From an uncultured beta proteobacterium (GTDB lineage Bacteria > Pseudomonadota > Gammaproteobacteria > Burkholderiales > Burkholderiaceae_C): 13,255 bases of DNA. Under the pieces are notes generated by a model. It did not search any database. It saw only the letters and a list, made by a program, of their open reading frames with translations, and was not told the origin of the DNA. Within the stretch, counting starts at the first letter, position 1. Each line of letters opens with the position of its first letter. The position numbers were made by a program, and so were the translations under genes. Below, in pieces: positions 6,595-13,255 of the stretch. The DNA lies in the NCBI GenBank assembly GCA_903859265.1, contig CAIOLZ010000445.1:1-13255 (forward strand), written 5' to 3'.

Positions 6595-8418
6595 TCAATT
6601 CCCGTTCTTTTCGTTGGGCAGGCCAAGGGTTCGGCCTGGATAGCCAGCGGCATCAAAATACCGGGTATCACCTATGCGTTGCGACAGGACTACGGTCACA
6701 TGTCCGGCTGCATCAGGCTTGGAGCGAATCGTGATGTGCTTGACGGCAGGCGGTTTTCCACCCTGGCGCGTCGCTTCGGTCAGGACGCGGCCAATCAACT
6801 TTCCACGTGAGAGTGGCTTGAGCTTCATCAGGCTGACAATGGTTTTGCCAATGTCGGCATTGCTGGCCGGAAGGTCATCCACATAATGTTCGCGAAAGTC
6901 CGGTCCGACGGCTCCCATAATGTTGCGCGTGTCGGCACGGGAAAAACTCCCATGCATGCCTTGCCCTTGTTGCAGTCCCGTATCAGCCAATTCGACGCCA
7001 CAGGTGGTAACGTCATGGCATCCTGTGGCATAAGAGCGAAAGTTCACCGCAATGGCCGGCATTGGCGTCAGTGCAGTACCTTTTAGCGCGATGGCTGACA
7101 AAGGAAGCGTCCCATCGGGCGCACCCAGGCTATCGTCAACAAACAGTCCGCTCACGTAATCCTGTGCCGACAGGACGTTGACGAGCTTCGCTGCCAGCGC
7201 CTTGTCACCCGTTGGCAGGTAAACGAGGTCCGAACCACCATTCGCCGCAACGACAATATCGGGATGTTGTGGGTCATTGCCGATCAGCCCATTGGCGCGG
7301 GATGGGTGTGCGCCGTCTTCAATTTCCGTACTTTTTGCATCAGGGTCAAACAGCTTGAGGCCCGTGGCGTGTGCCAGGTCAATGGCAAGAAACCCCGGGG
7401 GCAGCAAGTTCGGTGACACGTCCTTGTAGGACCTGGAAGCAGCCCAACTGGTGCCGCTTTCCTTGCTGATGGTTGAAAAACCGTGGTCGGATGCAAGGAT
7501 GATATTGGTGCTTGCCTCCAGCCCCAGTTCTTTCAACGCTGCCAAGATAGAAGCAAGGTTGTCGTCCGCGTTGCGAATCGACGCCAGCGATGTCGGGCCG
7601 TTGATTCCCGGAACGGTCCGTCCCAGGCTATCGCCCTGATTGTGCTGCGTACCGTCCGGATCCCGGGACCAGAAAACCAGAACAAAGGGGCGACCCTTGG
7701 CTTTGAACATCGGCAGCACGGCCTTTGTCGTGACGTCAGTGAAGTAGGCTTGTTGCACCACATTGGCGGCGAGGGTCCCCGGTGTCAGGTTAGTTCCAGC
7801 CTGGCCGTTTGGACCCCGCGTCGGTGTCTGAATGGGGAGTTTGGCTGAGGCCAAGGCTTGCTGGAGCGCATCCGATAGCGGGATTGCGCCGTCCCGCCCC
7901 GTCATGTCGTCCACCACGACGGTTTGCTGTCCAGTGCGCTCGGTGTGGTCAAAAATAAGTGCCGGACCGAGTTTGCCGATGGTCGCAGTGGAAATGCCCT
8001 TCATGCGAGCCGCCATCAAGATGGTTTCCTCGTTCAGATAGTCGCCAGAAAAGTGCTCGTCAACGTCACCCAATACCGGGTCACTTTCCAGAAAGGGCGT
8101 CAAGCTGTCTCCAGCACCAGGAACCTGAAATCCGGAGTAAATGGTGTTGCTGAAGTCACCTGTGTCTCCCAACATATGGCCGGTGGCCATTGCCGATGCA
8201 TTGGGGGTGGTGAAGGTGGGAAACAGGGAATGAGTATTACTGAAATTCACGCCCCGCTTGAGCAGGGATGCCATGGTTGGCGCAGTGGCCTCATTCACCA
8301 TGCCCGGGCGAAGCCCATCGGCTACAAAAAGAATGACGTTATGAACTGGCAAACTCTCGCCAGCTTGGCAGGAACAAACAATCAGACAGCCTGCAATGAT
8401 TTTCAGTATGGCTCGCAA
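6595..8418 (-). CDS. Exported alkaline-phosphatase-superfamily phosphodiesterase/pyrophosphatase
   Basis: This 607-residue protein resembles type I phosphodiesterase/nucleotide pyrophosphatases, two-metal enzymes that hydrolyse phosphate esters or diesters. Candidate active-site elements are Asp34 (VADGLRP), nucleophile Thr70 (FTTPNAS, the TxPN pattern), RDPDGTQH, SDHGF, and a late His in MHGSFSRADTRN. The N-terminus is a signal peptide: MRAILKII, a hydrophobic core, then VCSC with Cys17 as a possible lipoprotein cysteine, or cleavage after Ala19. It therefore acts in the periplasm or at a membrane surface. The start is TTG at 8418: AAAGGG stands shortly upstream, and no ATG or GTG lies in frame before the upstream stop. 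It converges on the bph operon and diverges from the BLUF gene. The substrate cannot be read from sequence. Confidence 0.85.
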   Translation of the reverse strand: MRAILKIIAGCLIVCSCQAGESLPVHNVILFVADGLRPGMVNEATAPTMASLLKRGVNFSNTHSLFPTFTTPNASAMATGHMLGDTGDFSNTIYSGFQVPGAGDSLTPFLESDPVLGDVDEHFSGDYLNEETILMAARMKGISTATIGKLGPALIFDHTERTGQQTVVVDDMTGRDGAIPLSDALQQALASAKLPIQTPTRGPNGQAGTNLTPGTLAANVVQQAYFTDVTTKAVLPMFKAKGRPFVLVFWSRDPDGTQHNQGDSLGRTVPGINGPTSLASIRNADDNLASILAALKELGLEASTNIILASDHGFSTISKESGTSWAASRSYKDVSPNLLPPGFLAIDLAHATGLKLFDPDAKSTEIEDGAHPSRANGLIGNDPQHPDIVVAANGGSDLVYLPTGDKALAAKLVNVLSAQDYVSGLFVDDSLGAPDGTLPLSAIALKGTALTPMPAIAVNFRSYATGCHDVTTCGVELADTGLQQGQGMHGSFSRADTRNIMGAVGPDFREHYVDDLPASNADIGKTIVSLMKLKPLSRGKLIGRVLTEATRQGGKPPAVKHITIRSKPDAAGHVTVVLSQRIGDTRYFDAAGYPGRTLGLPNEKNGN

Positions 8419-8623
8419 AATAGCCCTTTCTCCGTGGATTACCGGCGCAGTCTAGGATGCCTGAATTTCAAATTTGTGACAGTCTTTGCGCGACGCATTG
8501 CTCGGAGATCGCAGACGCAAAAATCAAACACGTATGAATCTGTGTGTTCCGTGAAATTTGATAGAAGTAATAATAAATTGACAACGGACTCGCGCTACCG
8601 GGGTTCAATTTAAAGGGTTGGTA
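8419..8623. promoter_or_regulatory. Divergent AT-rich intergenic region with probable promoters
   Basis: This 205-nt spacer separates two divergent genes, so both promoters should lie here. It is clearly AT-richer than its surroundings, with tracts around 8461-8476 (including palindrome CAAATTTG at 8469-8476) and 8551-8580. A consensus -35 hexamer TTGACA occurs at 8578-8583 facing the BLUF gene, but no good -10 lies at 16-18 nt; TTCAAT at 8604-8609 is 20 nt away. AAAGGG at 8612-8617 is the ribosome site of the BLUF gene. On the minus strand a TAGACT-like -10 (8451-8456) could serve the phosphodiesterase. No RNA gene or ORF of note was seen. Confidence 0.4.
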
Positions 8624-9046
8624 ATGCAATTCATACAGCTTGTTTACGTCAGCGCCTACGTCAATCAATACGGGCTGGATTTACCGAAATTAGTGGAGAA
8701 AACGGCACTGGATAACGACGACGGCGGCGTTCTGGGAATGACCCTCTTCTCCAACGGAAACATCATGCAATTGCTGGAGGGACGACCCCGGGATGTCGAT
8801 TCGATTTTCCAAAAACTCCAGAGCCATGCCCATCAATGGAATGTTTTTGAAATGTTTCGTGGGCCCATTGAAAATTTAAGCCAGTCGGAAACATCCATCG
8901 GGTTTGACACGCACTCCTATAAACTGATTTCAAAGACGGACAGTGAAATCGCTTTATTCAAGCTCAACGCCGTCGAAGTCGATCAACGTCTCAAAGAAAG
9001 TCCCGCGAAGGCTTTTATGTTGCAATTCGCAGCGGATCACTGGTGA
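8624..9046 (+). CDS. Short BLUF-domain blue-light photoreceptor with variant beta-5
   Basis: This 140-residue protein is a stand-alone BLUF domain plus a short helical tail, the size of PixD/BlrB-type short BLUF proteins. BLUF domains bind FAD and switch by hydrogen-bond rearrangement around a Tyr-Gln pair. Tyr8 (LVYVS), Asn31 and Gln49 (IMQLLEG) align with PixD Tyr8, Asn32 and Gln50. A gap-free alignment after the Gln puts Thr90 at PixD Trp91 and Ile92 at Met93 (ETSIGF instead of WSMxx), and the Phe before them is also lost. There is no fused output, so signalling would be by partner binding. ATG 8624 is chosen over in-frame TTG 8618 because AAAGGG at 8612-8617 is ideally placed. Codon use is somewhat more AT-rich than in neighbours. 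It ends 19 nt from the convergent transporter gene. Confidence 0.87.
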   Translation: MQFIQLVYVSAYVNQYGLDLPKLVEKTALDNDDGGVLGMTLFSNGNIMQLLEGRPRDVDSIFQKLQSHAHQWNVFEMFRGPIENLSQSETSIGFDTHSYKLISKTDSEIALFKLNAVEVDQRLKESPAKAFMLQFAADHW

Positions 9047-9065
9047 CCGCGCGCCGAGCCGGCTT

Positions 9066-10328
9066 TCATTGCACAAAAAACATGGCAAGCACCACGGTGC
9101 CCATCATCAGCGTGGCCAGCCAACCCATGAGTTTCAGTCGGCTGCCAATAACGAATCGCCCCATGACGTCGGGGCGCGCCGCCATCAGCATCATGACCAC
9201 CATGATCGGCACTGAAACGATTCCGTTGATGACTGCACTCCAGTAGAGTGCCTTGATGGGGTCGATGTCGGTGAAGCCCATCAGAATCCCGATGACCGTC
9301 GAGACAACAATGACGCCGTAAAACTGTTTGGCTTGAGCAGGCGTTCGCTCCAGGCTGTTTTGCCATTGGAAGGCGCCGGCCATGGCATAGGCGCAAGAGC
9401 CTGCCAACACTGGCACGGCCAGCATTCCGGTTCCGATAATTCCGGCGCTAAATAACAGGAATGCAAACTCGCCGGCTATGGGGCGAAGCGCGGTTGCGGC
9501 CTGCGCCGAAGTCTGGATATCGGTCAATCCATGCAAATTGAGCGTCACGGCCGTCGTCAAAATAATAGAAAAGGCAACCAGATTCGAAAACGCCATGCCT
9601 GTCAGCGTATCCCACTCGATGCGCTGCAGATTGCCCCTTGCCTGCTCGGGCGCGTCAACCAGCGCGCGGGCAAGGGGATCGGCCAGTTGCTCTTCGACTT
9701 CCTGGGATGCCTGCCAAAAGAACAGATAGGGACTGATGGTGGTGCCGAACACTGCGACCACGGTGGTGATGTACTCGGGCTTCCACAGAATTTGCGGAAC
9801 CAGCATGCTGGTCAAGACCTGGGTCCATGGCGTGTGCTGCACAAATACCGTCGCTACATACGCCAGCAACGTCAAAGTCAGCCATTTGAGAATGCGCACA
9901 TAGCGTGTGTAAGGAATAAAGACCTGCAAAAGCAGCGAGGCGATTCCGAATCCCAGTGCATACACCGTTGCAGGGCCGCCGGCAATCAGCTTCAGGGCTT
10001 CGCCCATGGCGGAAATATCGGCTGCGATATTGATGGTGTTGGCAACCAGAAGAAGTCCGACGATGCTGTACAAAAGCCAGACCGGGTAGTGGCGACGCAT
10101 ATTGGTGGCCAGGCCATGCCCACTGACCCGCCCGATCTCGGCGCTGACGAGCTGGATTGCGACCATGAAGGGGTAGGTGAAAAACGCCGTCCACAGCATG
10201 TTGAACCCGAACTGGGCCCCTGCTTGTGAATAGGTCGCTATTCCGCTGGGATCATCATCGGCCGCGCCGGTAATGAGTCCTGGCCCCAACCTCTTCAGCC
10301 AGGCACCTTCAAAGGGTTTCCATCGCAT
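9066..10328 (-). CDS. Nramp-superfamily metal-ion transporter, non-canonical binding motifs
   Basis: This inner-membrane protein of about 420 residues has many hydrophobic segments and the Nramp fold signature GPGLITGAADDDPSG near its N-terminus. Classical Mn/Fe Nramps use DPGN in helix 1 and MPH in helix 6 to bind the ion. Here the equivalents are Asp26-Pro-Ser-Gly and Ser199-Pro-Tyr (TISPYLFF), so the Asn, Met and His are missing while Asp and Pro remain. It belongs to a divergent Nramp subgroup whose cargo I cannot name; Mg, another divalent ion or a non-metal cargo are all possible. ATG 10328 is preferred, with GCGAGG about 11 nt upstream; GTG at 10340 is the alternative. Either start lies inside the aldolase gene, whose stop is at 10309, so it is probably translated from the same mRNA. 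Confidence 0.82.
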   Translation of the reverse strand: MRWKPFEGAWLKRLGPGLITGAADDDPSGIATYSQAGAQFGFNMLWTAFFTYPFMVAIQLVSAEIGRVSGHGLATNMRRHYPVWLLYSIVGLLLVANTINIAADISAMGEALKLIAGGPATVYALGFGIASLLLQVFIPYTRYVRILKWLTLTLLAYVATVFVQHTPWTQVLTSMLVPQILWKPEYITTVVAVFGTTISPYLFFWQASQEVEEQLADPLARALVDAPEQARGNLQRIEWDTLTGMAFSNLVAFSIILTTAVTLNLHGLTDIQTSAQAATALRPIAGEFAFLLFSAGIIGTGMLAVPVLAGSCAYAMAGAFQWQNSLERTPAQAKQFYGVIVVSTVIGILMGFTDIDPIKALYWSAVINGIVSVPIMVVMMLMAARPDVMGRFVIGSRLKLMGWLATLMMGTVVLAMFFVQ

Positions 10329-11328
10329 CGTCGTATGCACCTCGCATTGCCGCCGAGTTGCAACGTGCGCGGTGCATCAGCGCAGCCTGCGCCGCAAGGC
10401 GGTTCGCGCTATCGCCGGCCCAGATGGCGAGCGCCGGTTGCTGCAGGGCGCGTGCAAACGAGAACGACAAAGACCAGGGCCTGGCCTGGCCCTGGTGCAT
10501 GGCATTGAGCCTGCTGCTGGCCAGCTCGCCGGATTGCCCGCCCGAAAGAAACAGGACTCCCGGCACCGCCGCGGGCACTGCGCGCAGCAGGCATTGCAGC
10601 GTCGCATGGGCGACTTCTTGCGCGGTGCTGCGGGCCATGCAATCCAGACCCTCGATCACCATGTTGGGCTTGAGGACCATGGCTTCCAGCACCACGCCCT
10701 GACGCACCAGCTGTTCAAAAACCTGCCGCAGGGCGGCACCCGTGACGTCCTGGCAACGCGCCAGCGTATGGGTGCCGGCCATCAACACATCGGACTCCAC
10801 AATGGGCACCAAACCGGCTTCCTGACACAAGGCCGCGTAACGGGCCAGCGCGTGGGCGTTGGCTGAGGTGCATGCAACGGTGGGCAGGTGTGACCCGTCC
10901 ATGACGATCACACTGCGCCATTTTGCAAAACGTGCGCCCATCGCGGCGTAATCCTTCAGGCGCTCACGCAAACCGTCAAGCCCTTCTGTCACCTTCTCCT
11001 GCGGACGCCCCGCGAGATCCCTGGCCCCGGTATCCACCTTGATGCCAACCAGCAGTCCGGCGTCACGCGCCACCTGCAAAAACGGCGTTCCGTCAGAGCC
11101 CGCCTGGCGAATAGTTTCGTCATACAGGATGACGCCGCTGATGCATTCACGCAGGCCTGGCGCGGTCAGCAGCAAAGCGCGCCAGTCGCGCCGCATTTCC
11201 AAAGTTTCGGGTATGCCGACCGCGGCAAAGCGCAGGTTGCAAGTGCCATTGCTCTCGTCCATCGCCAGCAGGCCTTTGCCGGCGGCGACCATGGCGTGCG
11301 CCGTTTCAATGAGCGCCTGCAGGTTCAT
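10309..11328 (-). CDS. Class I fructose-bisphosphate aldolase
   Basis: This 339-residue protein is a Schiff-base (class I) aldolase, which cleaves fructose 1,6-bisphosphate to dihydroxyacetone phosphate and glyceraldehyde 3-phosphate, or the reverse, in the cytoplasm. Signatures in order are LLAMDES (Asp24), GIKVDTG (Lys97), FAKWRS (Lys136, Arg138), PIVES (Glu178), the Schiff-base Lys220 in VLKPNMV, and FLSGGQS. Length is typical of the eukaryotic-like class I family, unlike the metal-dependent class II enzyme common in bacteria. A frame start exists at 11340, but ATG 11328 gives a 4-nt ATGA overlap with the phosphoketolase stop and begins the protein at the usual point (MNLQALIETA). The ribosome site is weak, as expected for coupled translation. 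Confidence 0.92.
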   Translation of the reverse strand: MNLQALIETAHAMVAAGKGLLAMDESNGTCNLRFAAVGIPETLEMRRDWRALLLTAPGLRECISGVILYDETIRQAGSDGTPFLQVARDAGLLVGIKVDTGARDLAGRPQEKVTEGLDGLRERLKDYAAMGARFAKWRSVIVMDGSHLPTVACTSANAHALARYAALCQEAGLVPIVESDVLMAGTHTLARCQDVTGAALRQVFEQLVRQGVVLEAMVLKPNMVIEGLDCMARSTAQEVAHATLQCLLRAVPAAVPGVLFLSGGQSGELASSRLNAMHQGQARPWSLSFSFARALQQPALAIWAGDSANRLAAQAALMHRARCNSAAMRGAYDDAMETL

Positions 11329-13255
11329 GCTGCGACCCATTTCCAGTTGCGTATCTCTGGCAGGTCCTGTCCATGCTGGTCAATGTAGAGCTTGTGTTCG
11401 ATCAGCTTGTTGCGGCACATCTGCTGCAGATAAGCGCCCCTGCTGGCCAGTTGCGGCAGGCAATCGACCGCGTTGATGACCAGATGAAAGCGGTCCAGTC
11501 CGTTCTGCACCCGCATGTCAAACGGGGTTGTAATCGTGCCCTCTTCCCGGTACCCGTGTACATGCAGGTTGCGATTGGTGCGGCGGTAGGTCAGCCGGTG
11601 CACCAGCGAGGGGTAGCCATGAAATCCGAAAATTACCGGCTTGCTGCGGGTGAACAGCGAATCAAAACCGGTCTCGTCAAGCCCGTGCGGGTGCTCGCTG
11701 GCGGACTGCAGCTTCATCAGATCGACAACATTGATGACGCGAACTCGGAGGGCCGGCAGGTGCGTGCGCAGGATGGAGGTAGCAGCCAGTATTTCCAGTG
11801 TGGGCGTGTCGCCGCAACAGGCCATCACGATGTCGGGCTCTGTGTCCTGCTCTTTCCCTTGATCGGCTTGCCAGTCATTGCTGGCCCACTTCCAGATGCC
11901 AATGCCCAGCGTGCAGTGGACCGCAGCCTCGTCCATCGTCAGCCACTGTGGCAACGGGTGCTTGCCGGCGACGACCACGTTGACGTAATTGCGGCTGCGA
12001 AGGCAATGGTCCACCACCGACAGCAGGCAGTTTGCATCCGGCGGCAAATAGATGCGCACGATGTCCGCCTTCTTGTTCACCACATGGTCCAGGAAGCCAG
12101 GATCCTGGTGGGTGAAGCCGTTGTGATCCTGCTGCCAGACGTGCGAGGCAAGCAGGTAGTTCAGCGATGCGATCGGCCTGCGCCACGGCAACTCGCGCGT
12201 TACCTTGAGCCATTTGGCGTGCTGGCTGAACATCGAATCCACGATGCGGATGAAAGCCTCATAGCTGTTGAACAGGCCGTGCCGGCCGGTCAGCAAATAG
12301 CCCTCCAGCCAACCCTGGCACTGGTGTTCGCTCAGCATGGAATCCAGCACCTGGCCCTCGGGTTGCAGGAACTCGTCGTTGTCCAGGGTCTGTGCATCCC
12401 ATTGGCGGCTTGTGACTTCAAACACGGCGCCCAACAGGTTGGATACGGTCTCGTCCGGTCCGAAAATGCGGAAGTTCCGTGCCCTCTGGTTGAGCTGCGC
12501 TACATCGCGCAAGAACTTGCCAAGCACCATCGTGTCCTGGCCCTCAACGGCGCCGGGCGCCGGAATGGGCAGGGCGTATGCGCGGAAATCCGGCAACTGC
12601 AACTCGCGCAACAGCAATCCACCATTGGCATGCGGGTTGGCGCCCATGCGCTGCGCGCCCTGCGGTGCCAAGGCCGCAAGCTCAGGAAGCAGGCTGCCGC
12701 CGTCGTCAAACAGCTCCTCGGGCCTGTAGCTTTTCATCCACGCTTCAAGCAGCACCACATGCTGCGGATACTGCGCGCTCACCAGCATCGGCACCTGGTG
12801 CGAACGAAAGGTGTTCTCGATTTGCAGACCATCGACTACCCTGGGGCCGGTCCAGCCCTTGGGTGAGCGCAGCACGATCATTGGCCATTGAGGCCTTGCA
12901 TCCCGGTTCTCTGTAACCGCGACGGTTCGGGCGTCATGCTGGATCTTCTGGATCAGTTCAATCGCCTGGTCGGTAGCAGCGGCCATGCACTGGTGCATCG
13001 TCATGGGGTCATCGCCCTCTACGAAGAGAGGTGTCCAACCGCAACCCGTGAAAAACTGCCGGAGCGCTTCATGGCCGATGCGCGCCAGCAAACTCGGGTT
13101 ACTGATCTTGAAGCCATTCAAGTGCAGGATGGGTAGCACTGCGCCGTCGGTCACCGGGTCGAGCAACTTGTTGGAATGCCAGGCCGTCGCCAGCGGGCCA
13201 GTCTCGGCTTCGCCATCGCCAATCACGCAGGCCACGATCAGGCCGGGGTTGTCGA
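11325..13255 (-). CDS. xfp: Xylulose-5-phosphate/fructose-6-phosphate phosphoketolase (partial, 5' end missing)
   Basis: About 643 C-terminal residues of a thiamine-diphosphate phosphoketolase are present; the frame runs off the right edge in DNPGLIVACV, so roughly 150 N-terminal residues of a normal ~790-residue enzyme lie outside. The enzyme splits xylulose 5-phosphate or fructose 6-phosphate with phosphate to acetyl phosphate plus glyceraldehyde 3-phosphate or erythrose 4-phosphate. Hallmarks are the cofactor-binding GDGEAETGPLATAWHSNK, HLNGFKISNP, SPKGWTGP, HQDPGFLDHV, and the C-terminal GFHGYPSLVHRLTYRRTN and YREEGTITTPFDM blocks, ending in IRNWKW. No frameshift or internal stop is seen. 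It is the first visible gene of an operon with the aldolase (4-nt overlap) and the transporter. An acetate kinase partner, often nearby in other genomes, is not in this window. Confidence 0.95.
   Translation of the reverse strand, partial: DNPGLIVACVIGDGEAETGPLATAWHSNKLLDPVTDGAVLPILHLNGFKISNPSLLARIGHEALRQFFTGCGWTPLFVEGDDPMTMHQCMAAATDQAIELIQKIQHDARTVAVTENRDARPQWPMIVLRSPKGWTGPRVVDGLQIENTFRSHQVPMLVSAQYPQHVVLLEAWMKSYRPEELFDDGGSLLPELAALAPQGAQRMGANPHANGGLLLRELQLPDFRAYALPIPAPGAVEGQDTMVLGKFLRDVAQLNQRARNFRIFGPDETVSNLLGAVFEVTSRQWDAQTLDNDEFLQPEGQVLDSMLSEHQCQGWLEGYLLTGRHGLFNSYEAFIRIVDSMFSQHAKWLKVTRELPWRRPIASLNYLLASHVWQQDHNGFTHQDPGFLDHVVNKKADIVRIYLPPDANCLLSVVDHCLRSRNYVNVVVAGKHPLPQWLTMDEAAVHCTLGIGIWKWASNDWQADQGKEQDTEPDIVMACCGDTPTLEILAATSILRTHLPALRVRVINVVDLMKLQSASEHPHGLDETGFDSLFTRSKPVIFGFHGYPSLVHRLTYRRTNRNLHVHGYREEGTITTPFDMRVQNGLDRFHLVINAVDCLPQLASRGAYLQQMCRNKLIEHKLYIDQHGQDLPEIRNWKWVAA

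Noticed and set aside
7924..8613. + strand open frame of 229 codons running into the BLUF upstream region
   Set aside because: Most of it is antisense to the phosphodiesterase signal-peptide and active-site region; no domain and no ribosome site were seen.
9047..9065. Bidirectional terminator between BLUF and transporter genes
   Set aside because: The 19-nt gap is GC-rich but contains no stem of useful length and no T tract.
11373..12866. Long + strand open frame (497 codons)
   Set aside because: It lies entirely antisense to phosphoketolase, has no recognisable domain, and its composition is what high-GC third positions leave on the opposite strand.

Overview
The window looks like chromosomal DNA of a moderately GC-rich proteobacterium. 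Protein style, gene-end overlaps and gene content point to a betaproteobacterium near the Burkholderiales/Comamonadaceae. That placement is an inference from overall resemblance, not from a marker gene. No tRNA, rRNA, CRISPR array, transposase or other mobile element was found. Coding density is very high: the only gene-free stretches over 100 nt are 6492-6594 and 8419-8623.

Left block (3-6491, + strand) is a red/far-red photosensory signalling operon. It starts with the tail of an unidentified gene, which overlaps a biliverdin-producing heme oxygenase (bphO) by an ATGA. A bacteriophytochrome histidine kinase (bphP), a single-domain Rcp-type response regulator, a REC-PAS-HisKA-HATPase-REC hybrid kinase and a REC-PAS protein follow. 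Every junction from bphP on overlaps (ATGA, TGATG, ATGA), so the genes are very probably co-transcribed and translationally coupled. BphO would supply biliverdin to BphP, and BphP would phosphorylate the small regulator and perhaps feed the hybrid kinase. None of the five complete proteins carries a DNA-binding, GGDEF/EAL or other effector domain, so the output lies elsewhere. The phytochrome has a striking change: the nearly invariant GAF-domain His next to the chromophore (His260 in DrBphP numbering) is Tyr276.

Middle block (6595-9046): a secreted alkaline-phosphatase-superfamily phosphodiesterase/pyrophosphatase on the minus strand converges on the bph operon. Divergent from it, across a 205-nt AT-rich spacer, is a stand-alone short BLUF blue-light receptor. 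The BLUF keeps the flavin-switch Tyr8, Asn31 and Gln49 but has lost the usual Trp and Met of strand beta-5. Two photoreceptor classes for opposite ends of the spectrum therefore lie within 9 kb.

Right block (9066-13255, minus strand) is a central-carbon operon. In transcription order it holds phosphoketolase (xfp, 5' end beyond the window), class I fructose-bisphosphate aldolase (4-nt overlap) and an Nramp-superfamily transporter whose start lies inside the aldolase gene. The two enzymes suggest a phosphoketolase bypass producing acetyl phosphate. The transporter lacks key residues of canonical Mn/Fe Nramps, so its substrate is uncertain.
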